This document shows, piece by piece, positions 25,084-33,284 of a DNA stretch of 53,566 bases. Both the position numbers and the translations under genes were made by a program. Origin of the DNA: Chloroflexota bacterium (GTDB lineage: Bacteria; Chloroflexota; Limnocylindria; Limnocylindrales; CSP1-4); NCBI GenBank assembly GCA_030446555.1, contig JAUJNA010000002.1, positions 159,637 to 213,202 on the forward strand, in the 5' to 3' direction. Positions within the stretch are counted from its first letter, which is position 1; the number at the start of each line of letters is the position of its first letter. The notes under the pieces are model-generated. The model did not search any database, was not told the origin of the DNA, and saw only the letters and a program-made list of their open reading frames with translations.

Positions 25084-25917
25084 TCAGTCGTTCGCGTTGG
25101 GGGCGATGCGGACCGCCGTGAGGAAGGCCCGGTAAGCGTCGATCGCGCTGGTCGCCTCGTATCGGACCCCGCGGTCCCCCACGCGCTCGAAGCCCGGGAT
25201 GACCGCCGCGAAGTCGGCTTGGCCGCCATGTGCGAACTCGAGGAGGACCGCGATGGGCACGGGCAGCTCGAGTGGCCGGATCCCATCCCGGTCGTCCGAG
25301 CGAACCCGCTCGACGGCCCGCCTCGCGCCCGCCTTGACCAGCCGGCGTGCTTCCTCGGGATGCACCGAATCGGCGGCCTGCCAGCTCACGCCGCGTTTCA
25401 CCACCACGCGCTCCGCCCAGGGCAGCCACTCAGCGACCTCCTCGGCCAGCGCGTCGTCGCCGGCGACCATCCCCACCGGCACACTCAGCGCACCCAGGTA
25501 GAGACCGTTGATGCCGTACTCGCCCACCGGGCGGCCGCTGAGGGAGGTGAGGGTCGGCGCGCTGCTGTAGGTATGGGCGATCGTGCCGCGCGGATGCCCC
25601 GCACGGGTGTGGTAGCCCACGAAGAGCGCGACATCGAAGCCGTCCACCGCCGCCTCGACCATGCTGTACGGCTTGCGACCCTGCACCAGGCGCGCCCGGC
25701 GGTCGAGCCGCTCCGGGCGCAGGTTGTACATCGACCCGTGGCTGTCGTTGACCACGACCTCCTGGGCACCGCCGTCGAAGCTACCCTCGATGGCGGCGTT
25801 CGTCTCGCCCTCCATCAGCTCCACGGCCGCCGCGTAGCCGCTGTCGTCACGTCCGGTGGGCTTGGCGTGGCTGACGCCGGCGATGCCTTCCATGTCGACC
25901 GACAGGTAGACCCTCAT
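25084..25917 (-). CDS. M55-family D-aminopeptidase (DppA-like)
   Basis: Zinc peptidase of the DppA family, which cleaves D-Ala-type dipeptides. The 277-residue length and the ligand residues of DppA are all in place: Asp8 and Glu10 in VDMEG, His60 in NDSHG, His103 in GYHTR, and Glu133. The family assembles as a decamer in Bacillus. The gene is the third in a minus-strand set, its ATG overlapping the stop of the MoaD-MoaE fusion by four bases, though the functional link is unclear. A role in peptidoglycan dipeptide recycling is inference. Confidence 0.9.
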   Translation of the reverse strand: MRVYLSVDMEGIAGVSHAKPTGRDDSGYAAAVELMEGETNAAIEGSFDGGAQEVVVNDSHGSMYNLRPERLDRRARLVQGRKPYSMVEAAVDGFDVALFVGYHTRAGHPRGTIAHTYSSAPTLTSLSGRPVGEYGINGLYLGALSVPVGMVAGDDALAEEVAEWLPWAERVVVKRGVSWQAADSVHPEEARRLVKAGARRAVERVRSDDRDGIRPLELPVPIAVLLEFAHGGQADFAAVIPGFERVGDRGVRYEATSAIDAYRAFLTAVRIAPNAND

Positions 25918-26717
25918 GCTCCCTCCCCTCCCTGGCGTGGTGCCCGTTCCGCCTCATCCGCGGCTGCGTGGCGGGCCGGCGTCCCGATCCAGACGCTGCC
26001 GTCGGCGAAGACCTCCGACTTCCAGATGGGGGCCCGCGCCTTGAGCTCCTCGATGGCGTAGCGGCACGCCTCGAAGGCTTCCGCCCGGTGGGCCGCTGCG
26101 GCGCAGATGACGACGCTCGCCTCACCCACCGGCACGGTCCCCGTTCGGTGGACGATGGCCAGACGGCGGATGCCCCACCGCTGGGCGATCTCGTCGGCGA
26201 TCGCATCCATGACGCGGACTGCCATCTCGTCGAACGCCTCGTAGGTCAGCTCCTCCACGCGCTGGTCGCGGAAGCGCTCGGGGTGCGACTCCTGTCCCGG
26301 GGCCGGGGTCCCTGCGGACTCGCGCGTCTGGCCCACGAAGAGGACGGCGGCGCCATCCGAGTCGGAAGGCACCGAACGACGCAGCTCGGCCACCAGCGCG
26401 TCGTCGATCGGGTGGGACCGCAGCTCGATGCGGCGGGACGGATCGAAGTGAGGTGATCCGGGCGCGTCCGGGGCGCCGCCCGCCACCGGTGGGATGACGG
26501 CCAACTCGTCCGCCGGCTCCAACCGATCGCTCGGGTCCGCGTACGTCGCGTTGCGGGCGAAGCGCACCACGCCGGTGGCGGACGCCAACGCCGGGTACTC
26601 CCGCACGAGCACGGTCCAGGCCTCCGCGATACTGGCGCCATCGGGCACCTCCAGCGGACGCTGGCGCCAGCCGGTCTGCTGCCGCTGCAGCGCGAAGAGT
26701 CGGACGACGATCCGCAC
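25914..26717 (-). CDS. MoaD-MoaE fusion (molybdopterin synthase, both subunits)
   Basis: Both subunits of molybdopterin synthase in one chain. Residues 1-81 are the ubiquitin-like sulfur carrier MoaD, ending in PPVAGG at 76-81; from about 95 comes MoaE with HRTGTVPVGEASVVI, HRAEAFEACRYAIEELK and APIWKSE, the catalytic Lys region. In separate MoaD the two terminal Gly carry the thiocarboxylate, so this fusion must be cut after GG81 to work, as described for mycobacterial MoaX. The start is GTG at 26717, nine bases after the membrane-protein stop with GAGGGA between. Confidence 0.88.
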   Translation of the reverse strand: MRIVVRLFALQRQQTGWRQRPLEVPDGASIAEAWTVLVREYPALASATGVVRFARNATYADPSDRLEPADELAVIPPVAGGAPDAPGSPHFDPSRRIELRSHPIDDALVAELRRSVPSDSDGAAVLFVGQTRESAGTPAPGQESHPERFRDQRVEELTYEAFDEMAVRVMDAIADEIAQRWGIRRLAIVHRTGTVPVGEASVVICAAAAHRAEAFEACRYAIEELKARAPIWKSEVFADGSVWIGTPARHAAADEAERAPRQGGEGA

Positions 26718-26726
26718 CGGGGTCCC

Positions 26727-27566
26727 TCAGACCAGGACGCCCGAGCCGTAGGCCAGCCCGGCGGCCACGATCGTGCCGGATGCGACAGCGGCGAGTGCGA
26801 TGTACAGGAGGCCGGTGGCCGACTCCATCGACCGTGTCCGGGCCGTCCGCTCGGCCATGAGCGAGAGCGCCAGCGGCCCCAGCAGGCTCACCACGAGCCG
26901 CAGCCAGACGAACAGAGCCGCCCCGCCGGTGAGCACCGCGAACGGACGGTCCCCCGCCACTGACCCGGTACCGAAGGCGGCCCAGGTCGCGAAGAGTGCC
27001 AGCTGGAGGCCGAGGGTCACGGTGAGCAGCCGGATCGCCAGGACCAGCGGTCGCTCCCCGAGACGCGGCGTCACGAGATACCAGTGCCCCAGGATCAGTG
27101 CGGCCAGCGTCCCGCCCGCTGCCGCGGACAGCACGAGGTACTGGAGGAGCAGCGGCACGGCCTGCACAGCGTCGCTGCTCCAGCCCAGAGCGGCCATGGC
27201 GAAGCTGCCGACGCCCGCACCGACCCCGACCAGCCCCGGGATGGTGAGCGGGGAGCCGCGTCGCGAGGCGACCACGCAGACCGCCGCCGCGCCGCTGAAG
27301 AGCAGCACGAAGCCACGACGTGCGGTGTCCACGTCGGCCGGGGCAGCGACGATGGCCAGGCCCGTCGGGACAGGCAGGCTCGTGTCCGTCAACCAGGCAA
27401 GCAGCCCTAGGAGCGCGGCACAGGCGGCAGTGAAACCGAGGAAGCCGCGTGTCGCGTCGGTCCAGCGACGGAGCGCCACGACGAGCGCCAGGCTCCCCAC
27501 GCCGAGGCAGAGCAGCACCGTCCAGTTGATGTAGGCGAGCGCCTCCACGATGGACTGCGACGGCAC
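26727..27566 (-). CDS. Hypothetical multi-span membrane protein
   Basis: 279 residues with about eight hydrophobic segments (YINWTVLLCLGVGSLALVV; GFLGFTAACAALLGLLAWL; GFVLLFSGAAAVCVVAS and others) and few charged residues in them. I recognise no family motif. It is the first gene of a minus-strand set with MoaD-MoaE and the M55 peptidase, so it may be co-transcribed with molybdopterin synthase. The start is GTG, lying 6 bases behind a -10 box. A transporter or membrane-bound oxidoreductase anchor are both possible, and neither is shown. Confidence 0.65.
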   Translation of the reverse strand: MPSQSIVEALAYINWTVLLCLGVGSLALVVALRRWTDATRGFLGFTAACAALLGLLAWLTDTSLPVPTGLAIVAAPADVDTARRGFVLLFSGAAAVCVVASRRGSPLTIPGLVGVGAGVGSFAMAALGWSSDAVQAVPLLLQYLVLSAAAGGTLAALILGHWYLVTPRLGERPLVLAIRLLTVTLGLQLALFATWAAFGTGSVAGDRPFAVLTGGAALFVWLRLVVSLLGPLALSLMAERTARTRSMESATGLLYIALAAVASGTIVAAGLAYGSGVLV

Positions 27567-27572
27567 CCCAGG

Positions 27573-27578
27573 AGTGTA
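27573..27578 (-). promoter_or_regulatory. -10 box TACACT of the membrane protein-MoaDE-M55 operon, leaderless start
   Basis: TACACT on the minus strand ends 6 bases before the GTG at 27566, and there is no ribosome-binding site. Confidence 0.45.
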
Positions 27579-27607
27579 CCGAGCGGACGCCGGGCGGACC
27601 CTTCTTC

Positions 27608-28258
27608 TCAGCCGCCGGGCAGGTACTCCACGCCCGGGTCATCGGGGCTGAGGAAGATACCCGCTAGCGGGCCAGTGGTGATGCGTACCAAGCGGATCGC
27701 GCCCGCGGGGTCGGACAGCGTGGGAAAGGCGTAGGCGACCGGATCGGACGCGGGCGTCGTGAAGCGGTGGGCGACCTCGACGGATCGGTAGCCCGTCACG
27801 CGCCCCTCAGTGACATCGTAGGCGCGGAATCTGGGACCTGCCGTGACCGACGCTTGAGCCACGTCCGTCGGTGGGGCGGGCGCGAGAGATGTAACCGGGG
27901 TGGCCGGCGGCATGGGCGACACGATCCCCGTCGGTGTGGCGGGCGCGAGAGATGGGACCGGGGTGGCCGGCGGCATGGGCGACACGGTCCCCGTCGGTGT
28001 GGCGGGCGCGAGAGATGGGACCGGGGTGGCCGGCGGCATGGGCGTCGCTCCGGTCCTGGGGCTCGCCAGGGATGCCACCCCGAGCCCGGCCGCCAGGCCG
28101 GCGGCGACGAGGATCACCACGACCAGCGCGTTGATGAACGGCACGACGGGCCGCCAGCCGGGTCGGTCGGTTACGCGCACCAACTCGCGCACGAGAAGCA
28201 GGCCGATGAGGAGGAGGATCCAGCTGATCGCGACGACGACCGTGCGGTCGGTTGTCAC
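27608..28258 (-). CDS. Membrane-anchored protein with Pro/Ala repeat linker
   Basis: About 216 residues: two hydrophobic segments at the N terminus (ISWILLLIGLLLV; FINALVVVILVAAGLAAGLG), then a linker of 2.7 identical 21-residue repeats (unit containing MPPATPVPSLAPATPTG), then a 90-residue extracytoplasmic domain without known motifs. The linker is encoded by a 63-bp tandem repeat. I chose GTG 28258 because a TATGAT box lies 9 bases upstream and the membrane helix begins at once. A longer reading from ATG 28318 is possible. The repeat number probably varies between strains. Confidence 0.65.
   Translation of the reverse strand: MTTDRTVVVAISWILLLIGLLLVRELVRVTDRPGWRPVVPFINALVVVILVAAGLAAGLGVASLASPRTGATPMPPATPVPSLAPATPTGTVSPMPPATPVPSLAPATPTGIVSPMPPATPVTSLAPAPPTDVAQASVTAGPRFRAYDVTEGRVTGYRSVEVAHRFTTPASDPVAYAFPTLSDPAGAIRLVRITTGPLAGIFLSPDDPGVEYLPGG
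27875..28044 (+). repeat. 63-bp tandem repeat, 2.7 copies, in a coding linker
   Basis: Units begin at 27875, 27938 and 28001 and differ by only a few bases. The length is a multiple of three, so copy changes keep the minus-strand reading frame and only lengthen or shorten the Pro/Ala linker. Confidence 0.9.
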
Positions 28259-28609
28259 GGGCAGAGCATCATAGGCGGGGGACGGGTGACCTCGGAAGCG
28301 TGCGGAGTCCAGGGGCATGTGACCGCACTTCGAAGGATACCGGTCGGGCGACCCGAGACGAGCACGCCGCATGCTCCCCTGGACCCCTCAGGCCCGAAGG
28401 CGACCGGGTCGCGAGGCTCGACGCAGGCGCTGACGACTAGGACGCCGCTGGGCCGCCGAGCCTCGGCGACTGGTCGCTTCCGCTACCTCCAACCAGTACC
28501 GTGGTCCTATCCGGTCAAGGACCTGTGGCACGGTTCCGTTGCGCCGAAGCACAGAGAGTGCCGAAGAAGAGAGCGATGTGCCGGCAGCGGGCCGGTGGCG
28601 TGTCCCCGC
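28259..28609 (+). other. Gap between the repeat protein and the acetolactate-synthase-like gene
   Basis: The TATGAT at 28268-28273 (minus strand) is the probable promoter of the repeat-protein gene. The rest shows no gene. An inverted pair GGTCCT (28503-28508) and AGGACC (28518-28523) lies downstream of the acetolactate-synthase-like gene but has no T-run. Confidence 0.5.
28268..28273 (-). promoter_or_regulatory. -10 box TATGAT, leaderless start of the repeat-protein gene
   Basis: TATGAT ends 9 bases before the GTG at 28258 and decides that start over the upstream ATG. Confidence 0.5.
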
Positions 28610-30292
28610 CTAACCGGCCTCCGTCAGACGCCCCAGACGCTCGGTGAGACGCAGGTTCTCGCGGTAGTCGATGGGCACGTCCACGAGCGCCGGGCCCTCG
28701 ACCGCCAGGGCGCGCATGAGCGTCGGATACAGGTCTGCGCTGGACTCCGGCCGGAAGCCGGCGATGCCGAACGACTCGGCGTAGCGCACCAGGTCGGGAT
28801 TGCCGAACTCCACCGCGAACGGGCGTCCGAACTCGTTGCGCTGCTTCCAGTCGATGAGGCCGTACCCGTCGTCGCGCCAGATGACGACCGTGATGTCGGC
28901 ACCGATGCGCAAGGCCGTCTCGAGCTCCTGGCTGTTCATGAGGAACGCGCCGTCGCCGGTCAACGCGACGACCTTGCGGTGCGGATGGACCAGCTTGGCG
29001 GCGATGGCACCGGGCACGCTGATGCCCATCGCGGCGAACCCGTTGCTGATGATCACGGTGTTCGGCTCATAGGCCTGGTAGAGCCGCGCCATCCAGACCT
29101 TGTGAGCGCCCACGTCGCTGATCACGATGTCCCCGGGTCCCAGCGCGCGCCGCAGGTCGGCGATGGCCTTCTGTGGCTTGATCGGCCAGCCGTCGTCGTG
29201 CTCGTGGGCACCCAGCTCGGCCAGGACGGCTTCGCGCAGGTCGACGTGACGCTCCGCCGTGACCTGGTTGCTGGGCCCGACCGCTTCCAGCAGCCGCTCC
29301 AGCGACCCCGCGATGTCGCCCACCAGCTCCACCTCGGGTGAGTAGCTGGCGTCGATCTCCGCCGGCTGCGTGTCGATGTGCACGATCCGCTTGGTCCTGC
29401 CGGGGTTCCACCGCTCCGGTGCGTACTCGACCGGGTCGTAGCCCACACAGATGACCAGATCGGCGATCTCGAAGCCGGTCAACACGTGGTCCCGCGCCTG
29501 GATACCGACGGCCATCAGCGAGAGGTGGTCGCGATCGTCCATGGCCCCCTTGCCCATGAAGGTGACCGCGACCGGGATGTGCAGGCGCTCGGCGAGCTGC
29601 CGGAGCTGGCCCGAGGCGCGCCGGCGCAGCGCGCCGTTACCGGCCAGGATGAGTGCCTTCTCGGATGCGTCGATGAGCCGGGCGGCGAGGTCGATGGCCT
29701 CGTCAGGCGGCTCCGGGAAGTGGGCCGGCGTGCGCTGGAGCGGTTGGGTCCGCTCGCCCGACTCGGGCGGCATCTGGGCACGATTCTCGGGCAGCTCGAT
29801 GTGCGTAGGCCCGGGCTTCTCCAGCTCCGCGACGCGGAAGGCCTTGCGCACGATCTCCGGGATCGCATCGATGCGCTCGACGCGCGTGTTCCACTTCGTC
29901 ACCGGGCGGAACATGTCCACGATGTCGACGAACTGGTGGGACTCCTTGTGCAGCTTGTCAGAGCCCACCTGCCCGGTCAGCGCCACCATCGGTGCGCGGT
30001 CCAGGTAGGCGTCCGCGATGCCCGTCACGAGGTTCGTGGCTCCCGGTCCCAGCGTGGCCATGGCCACCGCGCAGCGGCCGGTCAGACGACCGTAGACGTC
30101 GGCCATGAAGGCAGCGCCCTGTTCGTGGCGGGTGGTGATGTGCCGGATCGACGGGGTCTCGGCCAGCGCCTCCAGGACATCCATCGTCTCCTCGCCCGGC
30201 ACGCTGAAGACGTACTCGCAGCGCTCGGCCTCGAGGCAATCGACGAGCAGGTCGGCGGCGGTGCGGGGGCGTGGGCGGCGCGTGACGGCCAT
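28610..30292 (-). CDS. Acetolactate-synthase-like ThDP enzyme
   Basis: Large ThDP enzyme of the IlvB/AlsS family, which condense two pyruvates to acetolactate. Glu57 in RHEQGAAFMADVYGR is the cofactor-activating Glu, GDGAFLMNSQELETA is the ThDP/Mg motif, and DDGYGLIDWKQ resembles the catabolic, FAD-poor AlsS subgroup. No small subunit (ilvN) is next to it, and it stands alone on the minus strand. Family assignment is firm; the actual substrate (pyruvate, 2-oxobutyrate or another 2-oxoacid) is not proven. ATG at 30292 has a -10 box 7 bases upstream. Confidence 0.85.
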   Translation of the reverse strand: MAVTRRPRPRTAADLLVDCLEAERCEYVFSVPGEETMDVLEALAETPSIRHITTRHEQGAAFMADVYGRLTGRCAVAMATLGPGATNLVTGIADAYLDRAPMVALTGQVGSDKLHKESHQFVDIVDMFRPVTKWNTRVERIDAIPEIVRKAFRVAELEKPGPTHIELPENRAQMPPESGERTQPLQRTPAHFPEPPDEAIDLAARLIDASEKALILAGNGALRRRASGQLRQLAERLHIPVAVTFMGKGAMDDRDHLSLMAVGIQARDHVLTGFEIADLVICVGYDPVEYAPERWNPGRTKRIVHIDTQPAEIDASYSPEVELVGDIAGSLERLLEAVGPSNQVTAERHVDLREAVLAELGAHEHDDGWPIKPQKAIADLRRALGPGDIVISDVGAHKVWMARLYQAYEPNTVIISNGFAAMGISVPGAIAAKLVHPHRKVVALTGDGAFLMNSQELETALRIGADITVVIWRDDGYGLIDWKQRNEFGRPFAVEFGNPDLVRYAESFGIAGFRPESSADLYPTLMRALAVEGPALVDVPIDYRENLRLTERLGRLTEAG

Positions 30293-30299
30293 CCGCGCC

Positions 30300-30305
30300 A
30301 GTCTA
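30300..30305 (-). promoter_or_regulatory. -10 box TAGACT of the acetolactate-synthase-like gene, leaderless start
   Basis: TAGACT on the minus strand ends 7 bases before the ATG at 30292. There is no ribosome-binding site. Confidence 0.5.
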
Positions 30306-30533
30306 TCGACCGCATGGACGGCCGGACGTGCTGAGCGATCGAGCCGGTTCGCACGGCCGAGTCATGGGTGGGCTGGTACGTGCCTATCGCGGTCCGGACC
30401 CAGCCGTTCTTCTCCGGCACCGTGCTCAGCGATCCATCGGTCGAGTCGCTGGACGTGGGTCTTCCGTACTTACCAGCCCGTGCGTGGCTGAGGCGTACGA
30501 ACCAGAGGCTCATGAGGTGCGGTCGCCGGCCGT

Positions 30534-30539
30534 TAGCAT
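30534..30539 (+). promoter_or_regulatory. -10 box TAGCAT of the antiporter gene, leaderless start
   Basis: TAGCAT ends 8 bases before the ATG at 30548, with no ribosome-binding site. The about 240 bases up to the divergent gene show no other feature. Confidence 0.45.
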
Positions 30540-30547
30540 CTCGCACC

Positions 30548-31717
30548 ATGGACGAGACCGCCCCTGCGATCCTCGAGATGGGGGCCCTGCTGCTCGTCGC
30601 CGCCCTGGCCGGCTGGGCGGCCAGAAAGGCGCGGTTGCCGGCGGTCATCGGTTATCTGGCGGTGGGCGTCGCCATCTCCCCGTTCACGCCGGGATACGTC
30701 GCCGACCGGAGCCAGCTCCAGCTCCTGGCCGACGTGGGCGTGGTGATCCTGCTGTTCGAGGTGGGGATCGAGGTGGACCTGGGACGCCTGCGACGCGACC
30801 AGGCCGCGCTCAGCTGGGCCGCTCCCCTGCAGGTCGTCCTCACGACCGTCCTTTCCGGGCTGGCGTTCTTCGGCCTGGGGATCGCGCCGATCGGCGCTGC
30901 TCTCATGGGACTGTGCATCGCGTTCTCGTCCAGCGTGGTGGTCGTCAATATCACCCGCAGCAGGCGTCGGACGACCGATCGCCAGACGGAGCAGGGCATG
31001 CTGGGCTGGAGCGTCCTCCAGGACGTGAGCGCCGTGGCTCTGGCGGCCGTGCTGCTCGCGCTGCTGGGCACCGAGACGCGGCCGATCGAGATCGCCCTCC
31101 CGCTGCTCGTCGGCTTCGGACTGTGTGCCGTCATCGCCGCCTGGCTGTTGCCCCGGATCCTGCTCCTGCTCCGCGCCGAGCATGACCTCTTCCTCATCGT
31201 CTCCGTCGCGAGCGGGCTGGCGTTGGCGGGACTGGGATCCGTGGTCTTCGGCGTGCCCCTGGCGCTCGCCGCCTTCGTCGCCGGTCTGGCCGTCTCCGAA
31301 AGCCCGGACGCAGCCGAGGCACGCCGGCGTCTTCTTCCCTTCCGTGACCTGTTCGCGCTGCTCTTCTTCGTCCTGATGGGCTCGCTCATCGACCCGGCCG
31401 CGCTGGAGGCGGGCCTGGGCTGGCTACTCCTGATCGTGACCCTGGTGGTGGCCACCAAGGTCCTGGTCATCTACGGGCTGGGGCGCCTCGCCCGGCTGCG
31501 GGTGCGGCCTTCGCAACTCGCCATCGGGCTCGGCCAGATCGGTGAGTTCTCGTTCGTGCTCGGCACCGCGGCTCTCGCGGCTGGTGCCATCCCGCCCGAG
31601 CTGTTCGCCGCGCTCCTGGCCGGGGTCATCGTGACGATCGCCTTCTCGGCGGTCGTGGTGCGGCTGGCGGGCGTCACGCCGGAGATCCCGGCCACCATGG
31701 ACACCGCCGCTCCCTGA
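30548..31717 (+). CDS. Kef-type cation:proton antiporter (CPA2 family)
   Basis: Membrane protein of 389 residues with about eleven to twelve hydrophobic segments. CPA2 marks are visible: PAVIGYLAVGVAISPF in the second helix, LFEVGIEVDL, the unwound-helix region around FSSSVVVVNITRS and QDVSAVALAAVLL, and QIGEFSFVLG near the end. Such proteins exchange K+ or Na+ for H+. It lacks the C-terminal TrkA-N domain of KefB/C, so it would not be regulated by nucleotide binding on the same chain. Located alone, divergent from the ThDP enzyme. Confidence 0.88.
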   Translation: MDETAPAILEMGALLLVAALAGWAARKARLPAVIGYLAVGVAISPFTPGYVADRSQLQLLADVGVVILLFEVGIEVDLGRLRRDQAALSWAAPLQVVLTTVLSGLAFFGLGIAPIGAALMGLCIAFSSSVVVVNITRSRRRTTDRQTEQGMLGWSVLQDVSAVALAAVLLALLGTETRPIEIALPLLVGFGLCAVIAAWLLPRILLLLRAEHDLFLIVSVASGLALAGLGSVVFGVPLALAAFVAGLAVSESPDAAEARRRLLPFRDLFALLFFVLMGSLIDPAALEAGLGWLLLIVTLVVATKVLVIYGLGRLARLRVRPSQLAIGLGQIGEFSFVLGTAALAAGAIPPELFAALLAGVIVTIAFSAVVVRLAGVTPEIPATMDTAAP

Positions 31718-31756
31718 AGGTCGATGACCGGCACTGGACGCCGTGGCTTAGCTGCG

Positions 31757-33226
31757 CTAGTCGGTCGGCCTCGGTGCCGGCGGGTCCGGGTGCGCGAGGA
31801 CCATGATGCGCAGCTCGGTCATGTCCTCCATCGCCCAGCGCAGGCCCTCGCGCCCCAGCCCGGAGTCCTTCACGCCGCCGTAGGGCATGTGATCGATGCG
31901 GTAGGTGGGGATGTCGTTGATGATGACGCCGCCGACCTCCAGCTCTTCGAAGGCCTGCCACGCGTGCTCCAGGTCGTTCGTGAAGACGCCCGTCTGGAGC
32001 CCGTAGAAGGAGTCGTTGACCTCTCGCAGCGCGTCGCCGAAGTCGCGGAACGGGAAGGCCACCACGACCGGTGCGAACGCCTCGTTGGAGCAGACCTGGG
32101 CATCGCGCGGCGTGTCCACCAGGACGGTCGGTGGGAAGAAGGCACCATGGGCGCTCCCCCCGAGTAGCAGCCGGCCACCCATCTCGATCGCCTCGCGCAC
32201 CCATCCGTCGGTCCGTTGCGCCTGTGCCTCGTCGACCATGGGACCCAGCTGGGTCTCCGGGTCGAGCGGGTCGCCCACCGTGAGCTCACGGGCGGCCGCC
32301 ACGAATCGGTCCAGGAACGCCCGGAAGATCGACTCGTGGATGAACATCCGCTGGACGCTGATGCAGGTCTGCCCAGCGTAGGTGAAGCTGCCCACGACCG
32401 AGCGCTTGACGGCCCACTCGAGGTCCGCGCCTTGATCCACGATCACGCCGGCGTTGCCGCCCAGCTCGAGGACCACCCGCTTCTTGCCGGCGCGCTCCTT
32501 CATCCGCCAGCCGACCGAGGGAGAGCCGGTGAACGTCAGCAGCTTGAACCGCTCGTCCGAGACCATCGTGTCGCCCAGCTGGCGGGTCATGGGCAGGATG
32601 CTGACCGAGCCCTCGACCGGCCGTGCCTCCTCGATGATCCGTGCCACCGTCAGCAGGGTGAGCGGATCCTTGGACGGCGGCTTCAGCACGATGGAGCACC
32701 CGGCCGCGATGGCCGGTGCGAGCTTGTGCGCGGCGAGATTGAGCGGGAAGTTGAAGGGGCTGATGGCGGCGATGGGTCCCACCGGGAAGCGACGCGTGAT
32801 GCCGTATCGGCCGCGTGACGAGGGCATGAGATCGAGCGGGATCGATTCACCGACCATGCGCTCCGCCTCCTCCGTCCCCAGCCGGAAGGTCAGGACGGCC
32901 CGATCCACCTCCACGAGCGCGTCGCGGATGGGCTTGCCGGCTTCGGTGGCGATGAGCCGTCCGAGCTCCTCGCGCCGTGCCCGGATGCCTTCGCTGACCT
33001 CGCGCAGGATCCGACCCCGTTCGTAGGCCGGAAGGCGGCGCGTCTCCTGGAACGCCGCGACGGCCGACGTGACGGCTTCCTCGTACTGCGCCGGCGTCGC
33101 GTTGTAGGTGGCGCCAGCCGGCTCGTTGGGGCGTGCAGGGTTACTGATCTCGAGCACGTCGGGCGACTCGACCCACCGTCCCGCGAGGAAGATGGGATGC
33201 GGTCTGGTGCCGGCGACGGTGGCCAT
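31757..33226 (-). CDS. NAD(P)-dependent aldehyde dehydrogenase
   Basis: Aldehyde dehydrogenase of 489 residues: SPFNFPLNLAAHKLAPAIAAG (coenzyme site), LELGGNAGVIV with the general-base Glu, and the nucleophilic Cys at about residue 287 in FTYAGQTCISVQR. It resembles the phosphonoacetaldehyde/lactaldehyde or non-phosphorylating GAPDH-like subgroup (PSKDPLTLL), but the substrate cannot be set from sequence. The start is ATG 33226 rather than the GTG five codons upstream, since a -10 box lies between the two. Divergent from PhzF across only 58 bases. Confidence 0.88.
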   Translation of the reverse strand: MATVAGTRPHPIFLAGRWVESPDVLEISNPARPNEPAGATYNATPAQYEEAVTSAVAAFQETRRLPAYERGRILREVSEGIRARREELGRLIATEAGKPIRDALVEVDRAVLTFRLGTEEAERMVGESIPLDLMPSSRGRYGITRRFPVGPIAAISPFNFPLNLAAHKLAPAIAAGCSIVLKPPSKDPLTLLTVARIIEEARPVEGSVSILPMTRQLGDTMVSDERFKLLTFTGSPSVGWRMKERAGKKRVVLELGGNAGVIVDQGADLEWAVKRSVVGSFTYAGQTCISVQRMFIHESIFRAFLDRFVAAARELTVGDPLDPETQLGPMVDEAQAQRTDGWVREAIEMGGRLLLGGSAHGAFFPPTVLVDTPRDAQVCSNEAFAPVVVAFPFRDFGDALREVNDSFYGLQTGVFTNDLEHAWQAFEELEVGGVIINDIPTYRIDHMPYGGVKDSGLGREGLRWAMEDMTELRIMVLAHPDPPAPRPTD

Positions 33227-33232
33227 GAGCCG

Positions 33233-33238
33233 ATCGTA
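33233..33238 (-). promoter_or_regulatory. -10 box TACGAT of the aldehyde dehydrogenase gene
   Basis: TACGAT on the minus strand ends 6 bases before ATG 33226, which fits a leaderless transcript. Confidence 0.5.
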
Positions 33239-33269
33239 CACCCGCTCGCTCGACGGCTCGCCACGCCGC

Positions 33270-33275
33270 TAGACT
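33270..33275 (+). promoter_or_regulatory. -10 box TAGACT of the phzF-like gene
   Basis: TAGACT ends 9 bases before ATG 33285, with no ribosome-binding site. It faces away from the -10 box at 33233-33238. Confidence 0.5.
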
Positions 33276-33284
33276 CGCTGAGCC

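Noticed and set aside
26122-27642. 506-codon open frame overlapping the membrane protein and MoaD-MoaE genes
   Set aside because: Arg/Gly-rich shadow frame; the overlapping frames show membrane segments and MoaE motifs.
28503-28523. GGTCCT/AGGACC inverted pair as a terminator
   Set aside because: Short arms, 9-base loop and no T-run on either side.
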